The notes under the pieces were generated by a model. That model searched no databases and had not been told where the DNA came from. It saw nothing but the letters and a program-made list of their open reading frames with translations. Shown piece by piece: positions 1 through 8,447 of a stretch of DNA of 64,000 nucleotides. A program made the translations under genes and the position numbers. The first letter of the stretch is position 1. Every line of letters starts with the position of its first letter. The DNA is taken from positions 434,001-498,000 of the forward strand of contig NZ_JAJADQ010000001.1 of assembly GCF_020447315.1 (NCBI RefSeq). Direction: 5' to 3'. This DNA is from Hymenobacter nitidus (GTDB lineage: Bacteria; Bacteroidota; Bacteroidia; Cytophagales; Hymenobacteraceae).

Positions 1-915
1 AACGTAGTATGGGTGTGCCACGCCCTGACGGCCAACGCCGACGTGCTCAGCTGGTGGGCCGGCCTGTTTGGCCCCGGCGACTATTTCGACCCGGCCGACT
101 GGTTTATCGTGTGCGCCAACATCCTGGGCTCCTGCTACGGCAGCACCGGCCCGCTGACTTCGGGCGATGCTACCGCGGAACCATTATATCAGCAGTTTCC
201 GCTGGTAACTATCCGCGACATGGTGGCGGCCCACGAGGCGCTGCGCCAGGAGCTGGGCCTGGAAAGAATCCACACCCTGATTGGCGGTTCGCTCGGAGGG
301 CAGCAGGCGCTGGAATGGGCTATTCTGCGGCCTACAGTGTTTACCAACCTGGTTGTGCTGGCTACCAACGCCCAGCACTCACCCTGGGGAATCGCCTTTA
401 ATGAGGCGCAGCGGCTGGCCATCTTTGCTGACCCTACCTACCACGAAGGTACCCCGGCAGGTGGACAGCGCGGAATGAAAGCGGCCCGGGCTACGGCTCT
501 GCTCAGCTACCGCAGCTACGATGCCTACGGCCGCACCCAGGCCGAAACCGACCCCGACCGGCTCGACGGATTTCGGGCCAGTTCCTACCAGCAGCACCAG
601 GGCGACAAACTCGTGGCCCGCTTCAACGCCTACAGCTACGTGGCCCTGTCGCGCACGATGGACACGCACCACGTGGGCCGCGGCCGGGGCAGTGCCGCGC
701 TGGCGCTGGCCTTCATTAAGGCCCGCACGCTGGTTATCAGCATCAGCTCCGACGTGCTGTTTCCGCCCGACGAGCAGCTGTTTTTGGCCCGGCACATTCC
801 GGGTGCCACTTACGCGGCCATGGATTCGGAGTATGGCCACGACGGTTTCCTGATTGAAACCGCTCAAATCACGCAGCTTTTAGAGAAGTTTTATGTCCCG
901 AGTCTCGTCCACTAA
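1..915 (+). CDS. metX: Homoserine O-acetyltransferase (5' end outside window)
   Basis: Alpha/beta-hydrolase of the MetX family, which acetylates homoserine with acetyl-CoA in methionine biosynthesis in the cytoplasm. The frame is open from base 1 with no start codon, so the N-terminus lies upstream of the window. Family blocks are plain: WVCHALTANAD near the start, NILGSCYGSTGP, the nucleophile elbow GGSLGG (Ser codon 289-291), an Asp in SSDVLFPP (codon 751-753) and the His in YGHDGFL (codon 838-840), giving a complete Ser-Asp-His triad. The 3' end overlaps the homoserine dehydrogenase start by 23 nt in another frame, which indicates translational coupling of two enzymes around the homoserine branch point. 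A succinyltransferase specificity cannot be excluded from sequence alone, but acetyltransferase is the usual one in this phylum. Confidence 0.93.
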   Translation, partial: NVVWVCHALTANADVLSWWAGLFGPGDYFDPADWFIVCANILGSCYGSTGPLTSGDATAEPLYQQFPLVTIRDMVAAHEALRQELGLERIHTLIGGSLGGQQALEWAILRPTVFTNLVVLATNAQHSPWGIAFNEAQRLAIFADPTYHEGTPAGGQRGMKAARATALLSYRSYDAYGRTQAETDPDRLDGFRASSYQQHQGDKLVARFNAYSYVALSRTMDTHHVGRGRGSAALALAFIKARTLVISISSDVLFPPDEQLFLARHIPGATYAAMDSEYGHDGFLIETAQITQLLEKFYVPSLVH

Positions 916-2188
916 CCTCGCCGTTTCGGCCATTGCAGCTTCGTTGGTTGCCCCGGCCGCCCCCCTGCGCATTGGCCTCATCGGCTTTGGCTGCGTGGGC
1001 CAGGGCCTGTACGACATTCTGCAGCGCCTGCCCGGCTTTGGGGCCGAAGTGCGCCGCATTGCCGTAAAAAACCCCGACAAGTCCCGCTCCCTGCCGGCGT
1101 CAGCGTTCAGCTTTCAGGCCGACGAGCTGCTGCAGGACAAGGAGCTGGATGTGCTGGTCGAGGTTATTGATGATGCCGCCGAAGCCTTCCGGCTGGTGAG
1201 TGCGGCGCTCTGTCAGGGCCGCCGCGTGGTGACGGCCAACAAGGCCATGGTGGCCCAGCACCTGCCCGAGCTGATTGCGCTGGAACAGCAATTTGGCGGC
1301 ACGCTGCTCTACGAAGCCGCCGTGTGCGGCAGCATTCCGGTTATCCGGACGCTGGACGCTTACTTCGGGCAGGAGCCCTTGCGCAGCGTGAGCGGGATTT
1401 TTAACGGCTCGTCGAACTACGTGCTGACGCGCATGGGTGAGGATGCCTCGGAATATGCTGCGGCCCTGGCCGAAGCCCAGCAGAAAGGCTTTGCCGAAAC
1501 CGACCCGACGCTGGACATGGCCGCCTTCGACCCCCGCTCAAAAGCGGTGATTCTGGCCGCTCATGCCTACGGCGTGCTGCTGCAGCCCGAGCAGGTGCTC
1601 AATCTGGGCATCGAAAACGTGAGTGCCACCGACATTGCCTACGCGGCCGTGGCCAACCAGAAGATAAAGGTGGTGGCCGGCCTGTACCTGCTGCCCAATC
1701 ACCAGCTCACGGTGCTCGTCACGCCCCAGCTCGTAGACCCGACCTCCCCGCTGTACTCCGTCGATGATGAGTTTAACGGTGTGGTAATCGAGGCGGAGTT
1801 TGCCGGCACGCAGTTTTTGCGGGGCCGCGGGGCCGGCGGCCACCCCACCGGCTCGGCCGTGCTGGCCGACCTGGCCGCGCTGCGCGCCAACCAGCGCTAC
1901 GCCTACGCCAAGCTGGCCCGGCCCCAGCTCAGCTACACCTCCGATTTGGAGCTGGAAATCTACCTGCGCACCGACGACGAGCTGATTCTGGACCAGCTGG
2001 GCTTCACCGACATCACTGAGGAAGCCGACGAAGACGGCTACATCGTCGGGTTTGTGCCCTTGGATGCCCTGATTCAGCACCGGGACCGGCTGCGCAAAGC
2101 CGGCGCCTTCGTGGCCCGTACCGGCAACGTGCGCCCCGCCACTGCCCATGCCGCCGACACCCTGGAGCTGGCTACCGCCGCTGAGTAG
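893..2188 (+). CDS. hom: Homoserine dehydrogenase
   Basis: Reduces aspartate semialdehyde to homoserine with NAD(P)H, feeding threonine and, through the upstream metX, methionine. The N-terminal Rossmann motif GFGCVGQG begins near residue 31, after about 25 residues of extension. NKAMVAQH, the conserved FNGSSNYV stretch and DMAAFDPRSKA (a candidate catalytic Lys) follow in family order. The 431-aa length fits the family. The last ~80 residues sit where an ACT domain often is, but I see no clear ACT motif and the end is rich in acidic residues. The ATG at 893 lies inside metX. A TTG at 944 would trim the extension, so the exact start is uncertain. A convergent terminator follows immediately. 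Confidence 0.92.
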   Translation: MSRVSSTNLAVSAIAASLVAPAAPLRIGLIGFGCVGQGLYDILQRLPGFGAEVRRIAVKNPDKSRSLPASAFSFQADELLQDKELDVLVEVIDDAAEAFRLVSAALCQGRRVVTANKAMVAQHLPELIALEQQFGGTLLYEAAVCGSIPVIRTLDAYFGQEPLRSVSGIFNGSSNYVLTRMGEDASEYAAALAEAQQKGFAETDPTLDMAAFDPRSKAVILAAHAYGVLLQPEQVLNLGIENVSATDIAYAAVANQKIKVVAGLYLLPNHQLTVLVTPQLVDPTSPLYSVDDEFNGVVIEAEFAGTQFLRGRGAGGHPTGSAVLADLAALRANQRYAYAKLARPQLSYTSDLELEIYLRTDDELILDQLGFTDITEEADEDGYIVGFVPLDALIQHRDRLRKAGAFVARTGNVRPATAHAADTLELATAAE

Positions 2189-2213
2189 CAATCGGCTCCT
2201 TTTTCGCAAAAGC

Positions 2214-2247
2214 AAAAGCCTTTCCCCAGTTAGGAGAAAGGCTTTTT
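2214..2247. terminator. Bidirectional intrinsic terminator
   Basis: An 11-bp perfect stem (2214-2224 with 2236-2246) has an A-run on the 5' side and a T-run on the 3' side. It lies between the convergent homoserine dehydrogenase and esterase genes and can serve both. Confidence 0.85.
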
Positions 2248-2270
2248 GCATGATGATGGCTTGCCAAACG

Positions 2271-3497
2271 TTACTCAAACACGACCCGCTGGGGCGCAAT
2301 ACCCGTTCCGCGCAGCAGATAAATGCCGGGCTTCAGTGCCTCGCGCCGCAGCAGCTGCTCGGCCCGCTCCCAGCGGAAGCGGCGCACTACACGGCCCGTG
2401 GCATCGAGCAGCTCCAGGGTACGGGGCTGGAAAGCCGAGCCCGTGGCAACCGTGAGCTTCACTGCCTCGGCGGCGGGCACCGGGTAGAGCTGCAGGCTGG
2501 CTAACTCAGCCGCCGGGCGGGAGCTAGTCACGGTGCCGGGCTGGCGCAGCACCGGCCGCAGAAAGTCGCGCACGTAGCGGAACGTGGTATCCATGTAGGC
2601 CTGGGCGCGGGCCGTAGTACCGCTGTAGGGCACGTGCCCGACATTTTTAAACGGGTAGAGCGGGTTGGGCACGCCCACGGCGTCGGCACGGGGCTTGATG
2701 GCGCCGCTGCCGTAGATTACCTGGGGCGGCAGGCCGCTGCCCACGCTGCCTTTGCCGTAGGGCACGGTGCCATCGGCGGTGCCGTGCATGCTCACGAAGG
2801 GCACGTCGCCGGGCTCAATCCAGTTGGGGCGGCCCAGGGCGCCGCACAGGTTCACGACGCCGCGCACGGTGCTGGCGTAGCCGGGGTTGCCGCTGTTGCC
2901 TTCCAGCCCACCGAGCTGCGCAATGCCAATGTAGGCGGGTACTTCGCTGAACTTATCCAGATACGCCAGCTGCAGAGCCATAAAGGCACCAGCCGAGCTG
3001 CCGGCCGCGAAAATGTAGCCGGGGTGAATCCGGTAGGTTTTGCTGGTCGCCGCATCCTGGCGGAAAAACCGCACCGCCGCGCGCATATCCTGGGTGGCCC
3101 GCACGGCTGCCCGCGCAATGTTGGTTGTGTCGAAGGGAAAGAACAGCACCCGGTAGTCGATGCTGGCCGTGACGTAGCCCAGACGGGCGTAGCGCTGGCA
3201 CAGCTCGGTCACATCCTGGTCGGTTTTGGAACCCGATACAAAGCCACCACCGTGAGCAAACACCAGCAGGGGCCGGCGCCGCACTGTGTCGCCGGTGGGC
3301 TCGTAGATGTTCATCGTCAGCGTCTGGGTGCTGCCCGTGTAGGTGATGGCCGAGCCAAAAACGACGTTGGTGCGGGTGGTAATGGCCGGGAAGATAGGCT
3401 GGTGGTAGCGGCCCCGGGTAGTGTCAATCTGGGACTGGGCGCGGGCCAGCGGCATGGTCAGCACGGCCAGCAGGCAGAAGAGGAGAAGTTTTTTCAT
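2271..3497 (-). CDS. Secreted alpha/beta-hydrolase (esterase) with T9SS type A sorting domain
   Basis: A 408-aa exported hydrolase. Residues 1-20 are a signal peptide ending ARA, with Gln as the likely first mature residue. The catalytic domain has the HGGGF oxyanion motif of hormone-sensitive-lipase/carboxylesterase proteins, the nucleophile elbow GSSAGA and a late His in NVGHVPYS. The last ~75 residues (LQLYPVPAAEAVKL, then GRVVRRF, then GIYLLR and a terminal RVVFE) form a typical T9SS type A C-terminal domain. This predicts export by Sec, passage through the SprA translocon and release or anchoring at the surface. The substrate is unknown; a carboxylic ester or acetylated glycan is plausible. 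The gene is monocistronic and starts at an ATG with an MKKLLLF signal sequence. Confidence 0.85.
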   Translation of the reverse strand: MKKLLLFCLLAVLTMPLARAQSQIDTTRGRYHQPIFPAITTRTNVVFGSAITYTGSTQTLTMNIYEPTGDTVRRRPLLVFAHGGGFVSGSKTDQDVTELCQRYARLGYVTASIDYRVLFFPFDTTNIARAAVRATQDMRAAVRFFRQDAATSKTYRIHPGYIFAAGSSAGAFMALQLAYLDKFSEVPAYIGIAQLGGLEGNSGNPGYASTVRGVVNLCGALGRPNWIEPGDVPFVSMHGTADGTVPYGKGSVGSGLPPQVIYGSGAIKPRADAVGVPNPLYPFKNVGHVPYSGTTARAQAYMDTTFRYVRDFLRPVLRQPGTVTSSRPAAELASLQLYPVPAAEAVKLTVATGSAFQPRTLELLDATGRVVRRFRWERAEQLLRREALKPGIYLLRGTGIAPQRVVFE

Positions 3498-3625
3498 GAG
3501 TTGGGCTTGTGAAGGCGAAGTACATAGACGCAGGCGCGGAAAGCAAGGTTATAGCTCAAAGCTCTGTTTCTGAAGCCTTTTTCACTTCTTTTCGGCTTTC
3601 CCTCCTCCCCTGTCCGCTTCCCGGC

Positions 3626-3656
3626 TTGGGCCGGTGGCTCAGGTTGCGTAGGTTTA
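3626..3656 (+). promoter_or_regulatory. Possible promoter of the LD-carboxypeptidase gene
   Basis: A TTG at 3626-3628 is spaced 20 bp from TAGGTTTA at 3649-3656, one mismatch from the Bacteroidota -7 consensus TAnnTTTG. It lies 24 bp before the ATG at 3681. Confidence 0.3.
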
Positions 3657-3680
3657 CCGCCTCCTTTTGGCTTCTGCACT

Positions 3681-4583
3681 ATGCCCATCTCCCCTCCCGT
3701 GCTCCGCGCCGGCGACCAGGTCGCCATTGTGGGCACTGCCCGTAAGGTTACGGCCGAAGAAATAGCGCCGGCCGTGGAAATTCTGACCAGCTGGGGCCTG
3801 CAGGTCGTGCTGGGCGAATCCATTACGGCGGCGCACCACCAGTTTGCCGGCCCCGACGAGCTGCGCCGCCGCGACTTGCAGCGCCAGCTCGACGCGCCCG
3901 AAATCCGGGCCATTCTCTGCGCCCGGGGCGGCTACGGTACCACCCGCATCATCGACCAGCTCGACTTCTCCGGCTTTGCCCAACACCCGAAGTGGCTTGC
4001 CGGCTTCAGCGACATTACCAGCCTGAACTGCCACCTGCTGCGGCTGGGCTACGAGAGTATCCACGGGATTATGGCGTTTGTCTTCAACCAGGCAGGGGGC
4101 GAAGAGTCGTTGGAAAGCCTGCGCCGCGCGTTGTTTGGGGAGCCGGTGCGCTACGCCGTGCCAGCCCACCCGCTCAACCGCCCCGGCACGGCCACCGGCG
4201 AGCTAATCGGCGGCAACCTGACGCTGCTACAGAACCTGACCGGTACCGCCTCCGACTGTCCAACCGACGGGCGCATCCTGTTTCTGGAAGACATAGCCGA
4301 GTACCTGATGAGCATCGATCGGATGATGGTGCACCTCGACCGCACCGGCAAGCTGCGCAACCTGGCCGGGCTGGTCGTGGGCCACTTCACCGACCCGCAG
4401 GACAACGCCGTGCCCTTCGGCCAGACGCCCTACGAAATCATTGCGGCCTACGCCGATAAGTACCAGTTTCCGGTGGCCTACGGCTTCCCCGTGGGCCACG
4501 AGCCCCAGAACATGGCCCTGATTTGCGGCCGCTCGGCCCGGCTTTCCGTCACGGCCACGGGCACCGGGCTTACCTACCTCTAA
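3681..4583 (+). CDS. LD-carboxypeptidase (peptidase family S66)
   Basis: A 300-aa protein of the muramoyltetrapeptide carboxypeptidase family, which removes the terminal D-Ala of tetrapeptide stems during murein recycling in the cytoplasm. The S66 triad is complete: Ser110 in GFSDIT, Glu203 in FLEDIAE and His273 in VGHEPQN, close to the spacing in characterised LdcA. ARGGYGT just before the Ser is another family block. No signal peptide is present, consistent with cytoplasmic recycling. The GNAT gene begins 14 bp after the stop, so the two are probably cotranscribed. A microcin-immunity (MccF-like) role is known for some S66 members, but the context favours peptidoglycan recycling. Confidence 0.9.
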   Translation: MPISPPVLRAGDQVAIVGTARKVTAEEIAPAVEILTSWGLQVVLGESITAAHHQFAGPDELRRRDLQRQLDAPEIRAILCARGGYGTTRIIDQLDFSGFAQHPKWLAGFSDITSLNCHLLRLGYESIHGIMAFVFNQAGGEESLESLRRALFGEPVRYAVPAHPLNRPGTATGELIGGNLTLLQNLTGTASDCPTDGRILFLEDIAEYLMSIDRMMVHLDRTGKLRNLAGLVVGHFTDPQDNAVPFGQTPYEIIAAYADKYQFPVAYGFPVGHEPQNMALICGRSARLSVTATGTGLTYL

Positions 4584-4597
4584 CCTCCCTATTCCTT

Positions 4598-5119
4598 ATG
4601 TCGATAACCGTTCGGACCCTTACCGCCACCGAAGCAGCAGCCAGTATTCCCGCTTTAACCGACTTATTCCAGGACGCGCTGGAATCGGGGGCCGCGCTAG
4701 GCTTTATGCTGCCCGTGGCGCCGGGCGAGCTGCAGGCGTATTGGCAAGAGGTGACAGAAGCCGTGGCGGCAGGCAACCGGGTGTTGCTCGTGGCCGAAGC
4801 GCAGGGCCGCCTGTTAGGCACCGCCCAGCTGGACCTGGCCACGAAAAACAACGGCCTGCACCGGGCCGAAGTCTGCAAGGTGATGGTGCACCGCCAGGCC
4901 CGGCGCCAGGGCATCGGTCGGCGGCTGATGCAGGCCGTGGAGGAAGCAGCCCGCCAGCATCAACGCACCACGCTCATTCTGGACACCCGCCAGCACGACC
5001 CTTCCGAGCAGCTCTACCAGAGCGCGGGCTACGTGGCCGGCGGCACCATTCCCGACTTTGCCCGCAGCTCCTCGGGCGAGCTGCACGCCACCGTCATCTA
5101 CTACAAATTGCTTTCCTGA
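4598..5119 (+). CDS. GNAT family N-acetyltransferase
   Basis: A 173-aa acetyltransferase starting at the ATG 14 bp downstream of the LD-carboxypeptidase stop. The same frame is open further upstream, but that would overlap the neighbouring gene. The acetyl-CoA loop is RRQGIGRRLM in motif A, preceded by the strand VCKVMVHR. A C-terminal strand ALYQSAGY-like block (EQLYQSAGYVAGG) completes the GNAT fold. The substrate is not evident. The pairing with a murein-recycling enzyme could point to an amino-sugar or peptide substrate, but that is only context. An intrinsic terminator follows. Confidence 0.85.
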   Translation: MSITVRTLTATEAAASIPALTDLFQDALESGAALGFMLPVAPGELQAYWQEVTEAVAAGNRVLLVAEAQGRLLGTAQLDLATKNNGLHRAEVCKVMVHRQARRQGIGRRLMQAVEEAARQHQRTTLILDTRQHDPSEQLYQSAGYVAGGTIPDFARSSSGELHATVIYYKLLS

Positions 5120-5130
5120 CAGCCGCAAAG

Positions 5131-5163
5131 AGGCTCGGTCACCTGGTTACCGGGCCTTTACCG
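5131..5163 (+). terminator. Probable terminator after the GNAT gene
   Basis: A 9-bp stem with one G-T wobble (5131-5139 with 5149-5157) is followed by a T-rich stretch. It lies 11 bp past the GNAT stop. Confidence 0.55.
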
Positions 5164-5195
5164 TTGTTCTTTTCCAGCTATTCGGCCGGCTACTG

Positions 5196-5612
5196 CTATG
5201 CTGTGGGCTCATCATCCGGCGGAAGCTCTTCGCCGTCCTCACCAGCAGGCTGGCTGGAGGTAATCAGTAGGGCTACCAGTACGGCCGGGCCACCGGGCGT
5301 CAGATCCACAACCGGAATTGCCTGGCCCTGCACCACGTAGCGCCCGGGGGAAGCTGGCAGGCCCGGGCCAAAGCGCAGCGTGCGGTGCCAGTTGTCGAGG
5401 GCGAAGGAAATGGCGTGGGCCCGCAGCACCGGCACCACTCCGGGCAGAAAGTCCGCTCCTATTTCGTACTCTACCCCTTCCTCGTCGTGTACCCGACCGG
5501 GGCTACCGTCGGGCTCCACCAGCCAGCGGGTGCCGTACGAAAATGTTATTAACTGCTGGCCCGCCGCCAGCCGCTGCTCCACCAGAGCCAGCATATCCCA
5601 TTCGTTTTTCAT
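5196..5612 (-). CDS. Hypothetical protein, 138 aa
   Basis: I do not recognise this protein. It starts MKNEWDMLALVEQRLAAG, has no signal peptide or membrane segment, and its middle is a run of predicted beta strands (LITFSYGTRWLVEP, EYEIGADFLPGVV). A hydrophobic strand AVLVALLIT precedes an acidic, Pro-rich tail (EDGEELPPDDEPTA). Codon choice and composition match neighbouring genes and the frame is closed by a normal stop, so it is likely real. It stands alone between the GNAT gene (convergent) and the terminator of the M28 gene upstream. No function can be assigned from sequence or context. Confidence 0.6.
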   Translation of the reverse strand: MKNEWDMLALVEQRLAAGQQLITFSYGTRWLVEPDGSPGRVHDEEGVEYEIGADFLPGVVPVLRAHAISFALDNWHRTLRFGPGLPASPGRYVVQGQAIPVVDLTPGGPAVLVALLITSSQPAGEDGEELPPDDEPTA

Positions 5613-5629
5613 CCCCGGTCTCCTTCCAC

Positions 5630-5666
5630 AAAAACGCCCGGCATCTCATACGAGAAATGCCGGGCG
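5630..5666 (-). terminator. Intrinsic terminator of the cysS-M28 unit
   Basis: A 10-bp perfect G+C-rich stem (5635-5644 with 5657-5666) has, on the minus strand, a T5 run at 5634-5630. It lies 24 bp beyond the M28 gene stop. Confidence 0.85.
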
Positions 5667-5690
5667 CGGTGGTATCGGAAAGCTGAAAAA

Positions 5691-6719
5691 CTACTCGTTG
5701 TAGATTGTCTGCAGCACGGTCTGGCCCACGGCCTTCAGGGTGCGCTTGTCAATCACGCTCATGTTGTCCTGCGTGGTGTGGTGGTAAGCAGGAAAATAGT
5801 CGTCGCCGACGGGCAGGTGGTCGATGATGTCGATGGTGCGCACGCCGGCTTGGTTGGTGTACACGTGGTCATCGTCGATACCGGGGCTGTCCTGAAACAG
5901 GAAGAAGTCGGAGTAGCCCAGCTGGGCGGCCGTATTCCACACCTTATCCACCACGTCGCGGGCGTACTGGCGGGAGGTTTCCTCGCGGCTGAACTTGGCA
6001 TTTTTGGCCCCTACCATGTCGAGCAGAATGCCGTAGCTGGGCTTGTAGCCGGCCGGCACCAGGTTTTTCGACCAATACTGGGAGCCCAGGCACCAGCTGT
6101 CCTTGCCCTGGGCGCTGAGCTGATCTTTCAGGTCGCCCTGGGTGGAAGAGTCGTAGCCGTAGTCCTCGGAGTCGAACAGGATAAAGTCGACGCCCACGCC
6201 GGGCTGCAGACTGTCGGGCTGCAGGCTGAGCAGGCGGGCCATTTCCAGGGCAACGGCTACACCGCTGGCCCCGTCGGAGGCGCCATCGAGCGGTGCGTTC
6301 TTCTTTTCCTTGTCCTTATCGGCGAAGGGGCGCGTGTCCCAGTGGGCAAACACGGCAATGCGTCGGGCGGCTGTGGGGGCAAACTGGGCAATGATGTTGC
6401 GCGAGCGTAGGTTGGTGCCATCGAAGGCCATTACCTCGAACTTCTGCTCCTTCACCGCCAGCCCATAACCTTTGAACTGCTTCACCAGCCAGTCGCCGGT
6501 AGCTACGTGGGCCTTGGAGTTGGGCACGCGCGGCCCGAAAGCCACCTGCTTGGCCGTGAAGGCATAAGCCGAGTCAGCATTGAAGCTGGGGGCCGCGGCA
6601 ATTTTTGCCGTTTCGGGCGCAGTGGTGGTATCGGCCGTGTCGGGCTTGTCGGGGCCGCAGCCGGCCACCAGCAGGCCAGCTGCTACTGCCAGGGCCCATC
6701 CAATTCGATTATTCTTCAT
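5691..6719 (-). CDS. M28 family lipoprotein, glutaminyl-peptide cyclotransferase-like
   Basis: A 342-aa exported lipoprotein; the lipobox LLVAGC puts the lipidated Cys at residue 21. The M28 zinc ligands are visible: His and Asp in FAHWDTRP and GASDGASG, the acidic pair in DSEDYG, and a late His in AYHHTTQD. The segment DSWCLGSQYW after the acidic pair is characteristic of the glutaminyl-cyclase branch rather than aminopeptidases, so the likely reaction is cyclisation of N-terminal Gln to pyroglutamate in the periplasm. I chose the ATG at 6719 (MKNNRIGW); an upstream TTG would add four residues. It overlaps the end of cysS by 11 nt, implying coupled translation. An aminopeptidase activity remains possible. 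Confidence 0.8.
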   Translation of the reverse strand: MKNNRIGWALAVAAGLLVAGCGPDKPDTADTTTAPETAKIAAAPSFNADSAYAFTAKQVAFGPRVPNSKAHVATGDWLVKQFKGYGLAVKEQKFEVMAFDGTNLRSRNIIAQFAPTAARRIAVFAHWDTRPFADKDKEKKNAPLDGASDGASGVAVALEMARLLSLQPDSLQPGVGVDFILFDSEDYGYDSSTQGDLKDQLSAQGKDSWCLGSQYWSKNLVPAGYKPSYGILLDMVGAKNAKFSREETSRQYARDVVDKVWNTAAQLGYSDFFLFQDSPGIDDDHVYTNQAGVRTIDIIDHLPVGDDYFPAYHHTTQDNMSVIDKRTLKAVGQTVLQTIYNE

Positions 6720-8211
6720 ATGCCCAGTCAACGCCGGTTTTTAAGTCTTTAATTACAATGCCCTGACCTTTCAGAGCCGCCCGAATCTGGTCGACCTTGT
6801 CGTAGGCCTTGGCCGTTTTGGCTTCCTGGTAAAAGCTCAGGGTAAGCTCCAGCAGCTGCTCGGCGTTGGCCCGCGGCTCGTCCACGAGGCCCAGCACCTG
6901 GGTCACGACGGTGCGGTAGGATTCCGTGGCCTCGGCTAGCGCGGCCTCGCTCACGGTACTCAGCGTGGTTAGGTTGGCAAAAAAGCCGTTGAACTTACGC
7001 AGCAGATTGAACAGGCTGGCAATGGCGCGGGCCGTATTCAGATCGTCGTTGAAGCCCACGAAAACGTCGGCCACGAGCTTGCGCAGCTCCGCATCGGCTT
7101 TCTCGGTGTCGGCGGCGCGCTCGGTGCCTTCGGGCAACTGCAGCTTTTCGAGCAGACGCAGCCCGTTCATTAGCTTGCGGTAGCCTTTGCGGGCGGCTTG
7201 CAAGGCCTCGTCACTCACGTCCACGGGAGAGCGATAGTGCGCCTGCAACAGGAAAAAGCGCACCACCATCGGCGAATAGGCCTGCGTAAGCGTCGCCGTG
7301 GGCCCCTTGAACATTTCGCCCAGCAGCACGAAGTTGCCTAGGCTCTTGCTCATCTTGGTGCCGTCCACGGTTATCATGTTGTTGTGCATCCAGAAGCGCG
7401 ACTCGTCGGTGCGGGTGTGGCTGCCCTGGCACTGGGCTATTTCGCACTCGTGGTGCGGAAACATCAGATCCAGGCCGCCACCGTGGATGTCGGACAGGCC
7501 GCCGAGGTACTTGCGGCTCATGGCCGAGCACTCCAGGTGCCAGCCGGGAAAACCCTCGCCCCAGGGCGAAGGCCAGCGCATAATGTGCTCGGGCGCGGCC
7601 TTCTTCCAGATGGCGAAATCCAGCGGGCTGCGCTTCTCGTCCTGCCCAGCCAGCGTGTCGCGGGTGCCGGCCAGCTGGTCGTCGATGCTGCGGTTAGAGA
7701 GCTTGCCGTACCGTTCCCGCTCGGCGTTGTAGCGGGGCACGTCGAAGTACACGCTGCCGTTTACCTCGTAGGCAAACCCGTTGGCCATGATTTCCTCCAC
7801 CATGGTAATCTGCTCAGTGATGTGGCCGCTGGCCTGGGGCTCGATATCAGGCGGCAGGCAACCCAGGGCCAGCATGTTCTGGCGGTAGAGGTTGGCGAAG
7901 TGCTGGGCAATCTGCATGGGCTCCTTACGCTGGGCACGGGCGGCCTTAGCCATCTTGTCCTCGCCCTCGTCGGCGTCACTTTCCAGGTGGCCCACATCAG
8001 TTACGTTACGCACGTAGCGCACGGTGTAACCCAAGTGGCGCAGGTAGCGCGTCAGCACATCGAATACGACTGGTCCGCGGGCATTGCCTAGGTGGGCCTC
8101 GCTATACACGGTCGGGCCGCAGAGGTACACGCCCACAAAGGGTGAGTTGACAGGTTCGAACGGGTCTTTGCGACGGGTAAGCGTATTATATAGGGAGAGC
8201 GGGTGCTGCAT
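6709..8211 (-). CDS. cysS: Cysteinyl-tRNA synthetase
   Basis: A 500-aa class Ia aminoacyl-tRNA synthetase charging tRNA-Cys. The HIGH signature appears as HLGN in [11 protein letters not shown], and the KMSKS loop is intact in [10 protein letters not shown]. Zinc ligands expected for CysRS are present: the Cys in YLCGPTVY, the Cys in HLECSAMS, and His residues in FPHHECE. A DALR-type helical C-terminal domain follows ([20 protein letters not shown]). Length and start ([15 protein letters not shown]) match the family. The last 11 nt overlap the start of the M28 cyclase-like gene, a pairing with no obvious metabolic logic. A -7 box lies almost against the start codon. Confidence 0.97.
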   Translation of the reverse strand: MQHPLSLYNTLTRRKDPFEPVNSPFVGVYLCGPTVYSEAHLGNARGPVVFDVLTRYLRHLGYTVRYVRNVTDVGHLESDADEGEDKMAKAARAQRKEPMQIAQHFANLYRQNMLALGCLPPDIEPQASGHITEQITMVEEIMANGFAYEVNGSVYFDVPRYNAERERYGKLSNRSIDDQLAGTRDTLAGQDEKRSPLDFAIWKKAAPEHIMRWPSPWGEGFPGWHLECSAMSRKYLGGLSDIHGGGLDLMFPHHECEIAQCQGSHTRTDESRFWMHNNMITVDGTKMSKSLGNFVLLGEMFKGPTATLTQAYSPMVVRFFLLQAHYRSPVDVSDEALQAARKGYRKLMNGLRLLEKLQLPEGTERAADTEKADAELRKLVADVFVGFNDDLNTARAIASLFNLLRKFNGFFANLTTLSTVSEAALAEATESYRTVVTQVLGLVDEPRANAEQLLELTLSFYQEAKTAKAYDKVDQIRAALKGQGIVIKDLKTGVDWAYEE

Positions 8212-8215
8212 CTGG

Positions 8216-8223
8216 CAAAAGTA
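8216..8223 (-). promoter_or_regulatory. Candidate -7 box for cysS
   Basis: On the minus strand these bases read TACTTTTG, a perfect match to TAnnTTTG. Only 4 bp separate it from the ATG at 8211, so transcription from it would be leaderless or nearly so. No clear -33 TTG was found. Confidence 0.35.
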
Positions 8224-8242
8224 GAAAGATTTGGCGGTCAGC

Positions 8243-8274
8243 CGGGCCGGAATTCCTCACGATTCTCCGGCCCG
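8243..8274. repeat. Inverted repeat upstream of cysS
   Basis: A 9-bp perfect G+C-rich stem (8243-8251 with 8266-8274) with a 14-nt loop. It lies between the stop of the endonuclease-fold gene and the cysS promoter on the minus strand. It may terminate the upstream transcript, but no T-run follows directly. Confidence 0.45.
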
Positions 8275-8447
8275 ATGTGGCTGGTAAACAAACTCAGGCC
8301 GGTCTGTTCGGGGACCGCCGCAAAAAGGATCAGACGTTATACCAACGAATTCCTTCCGAATAGGCACAAGAGAAGTACATAAGTCCGCTTGTCCAGTACA
8401 AAAAGTTCAACGGGTGGTACAACGGGTTCCATTGGGAGTATATCCGG

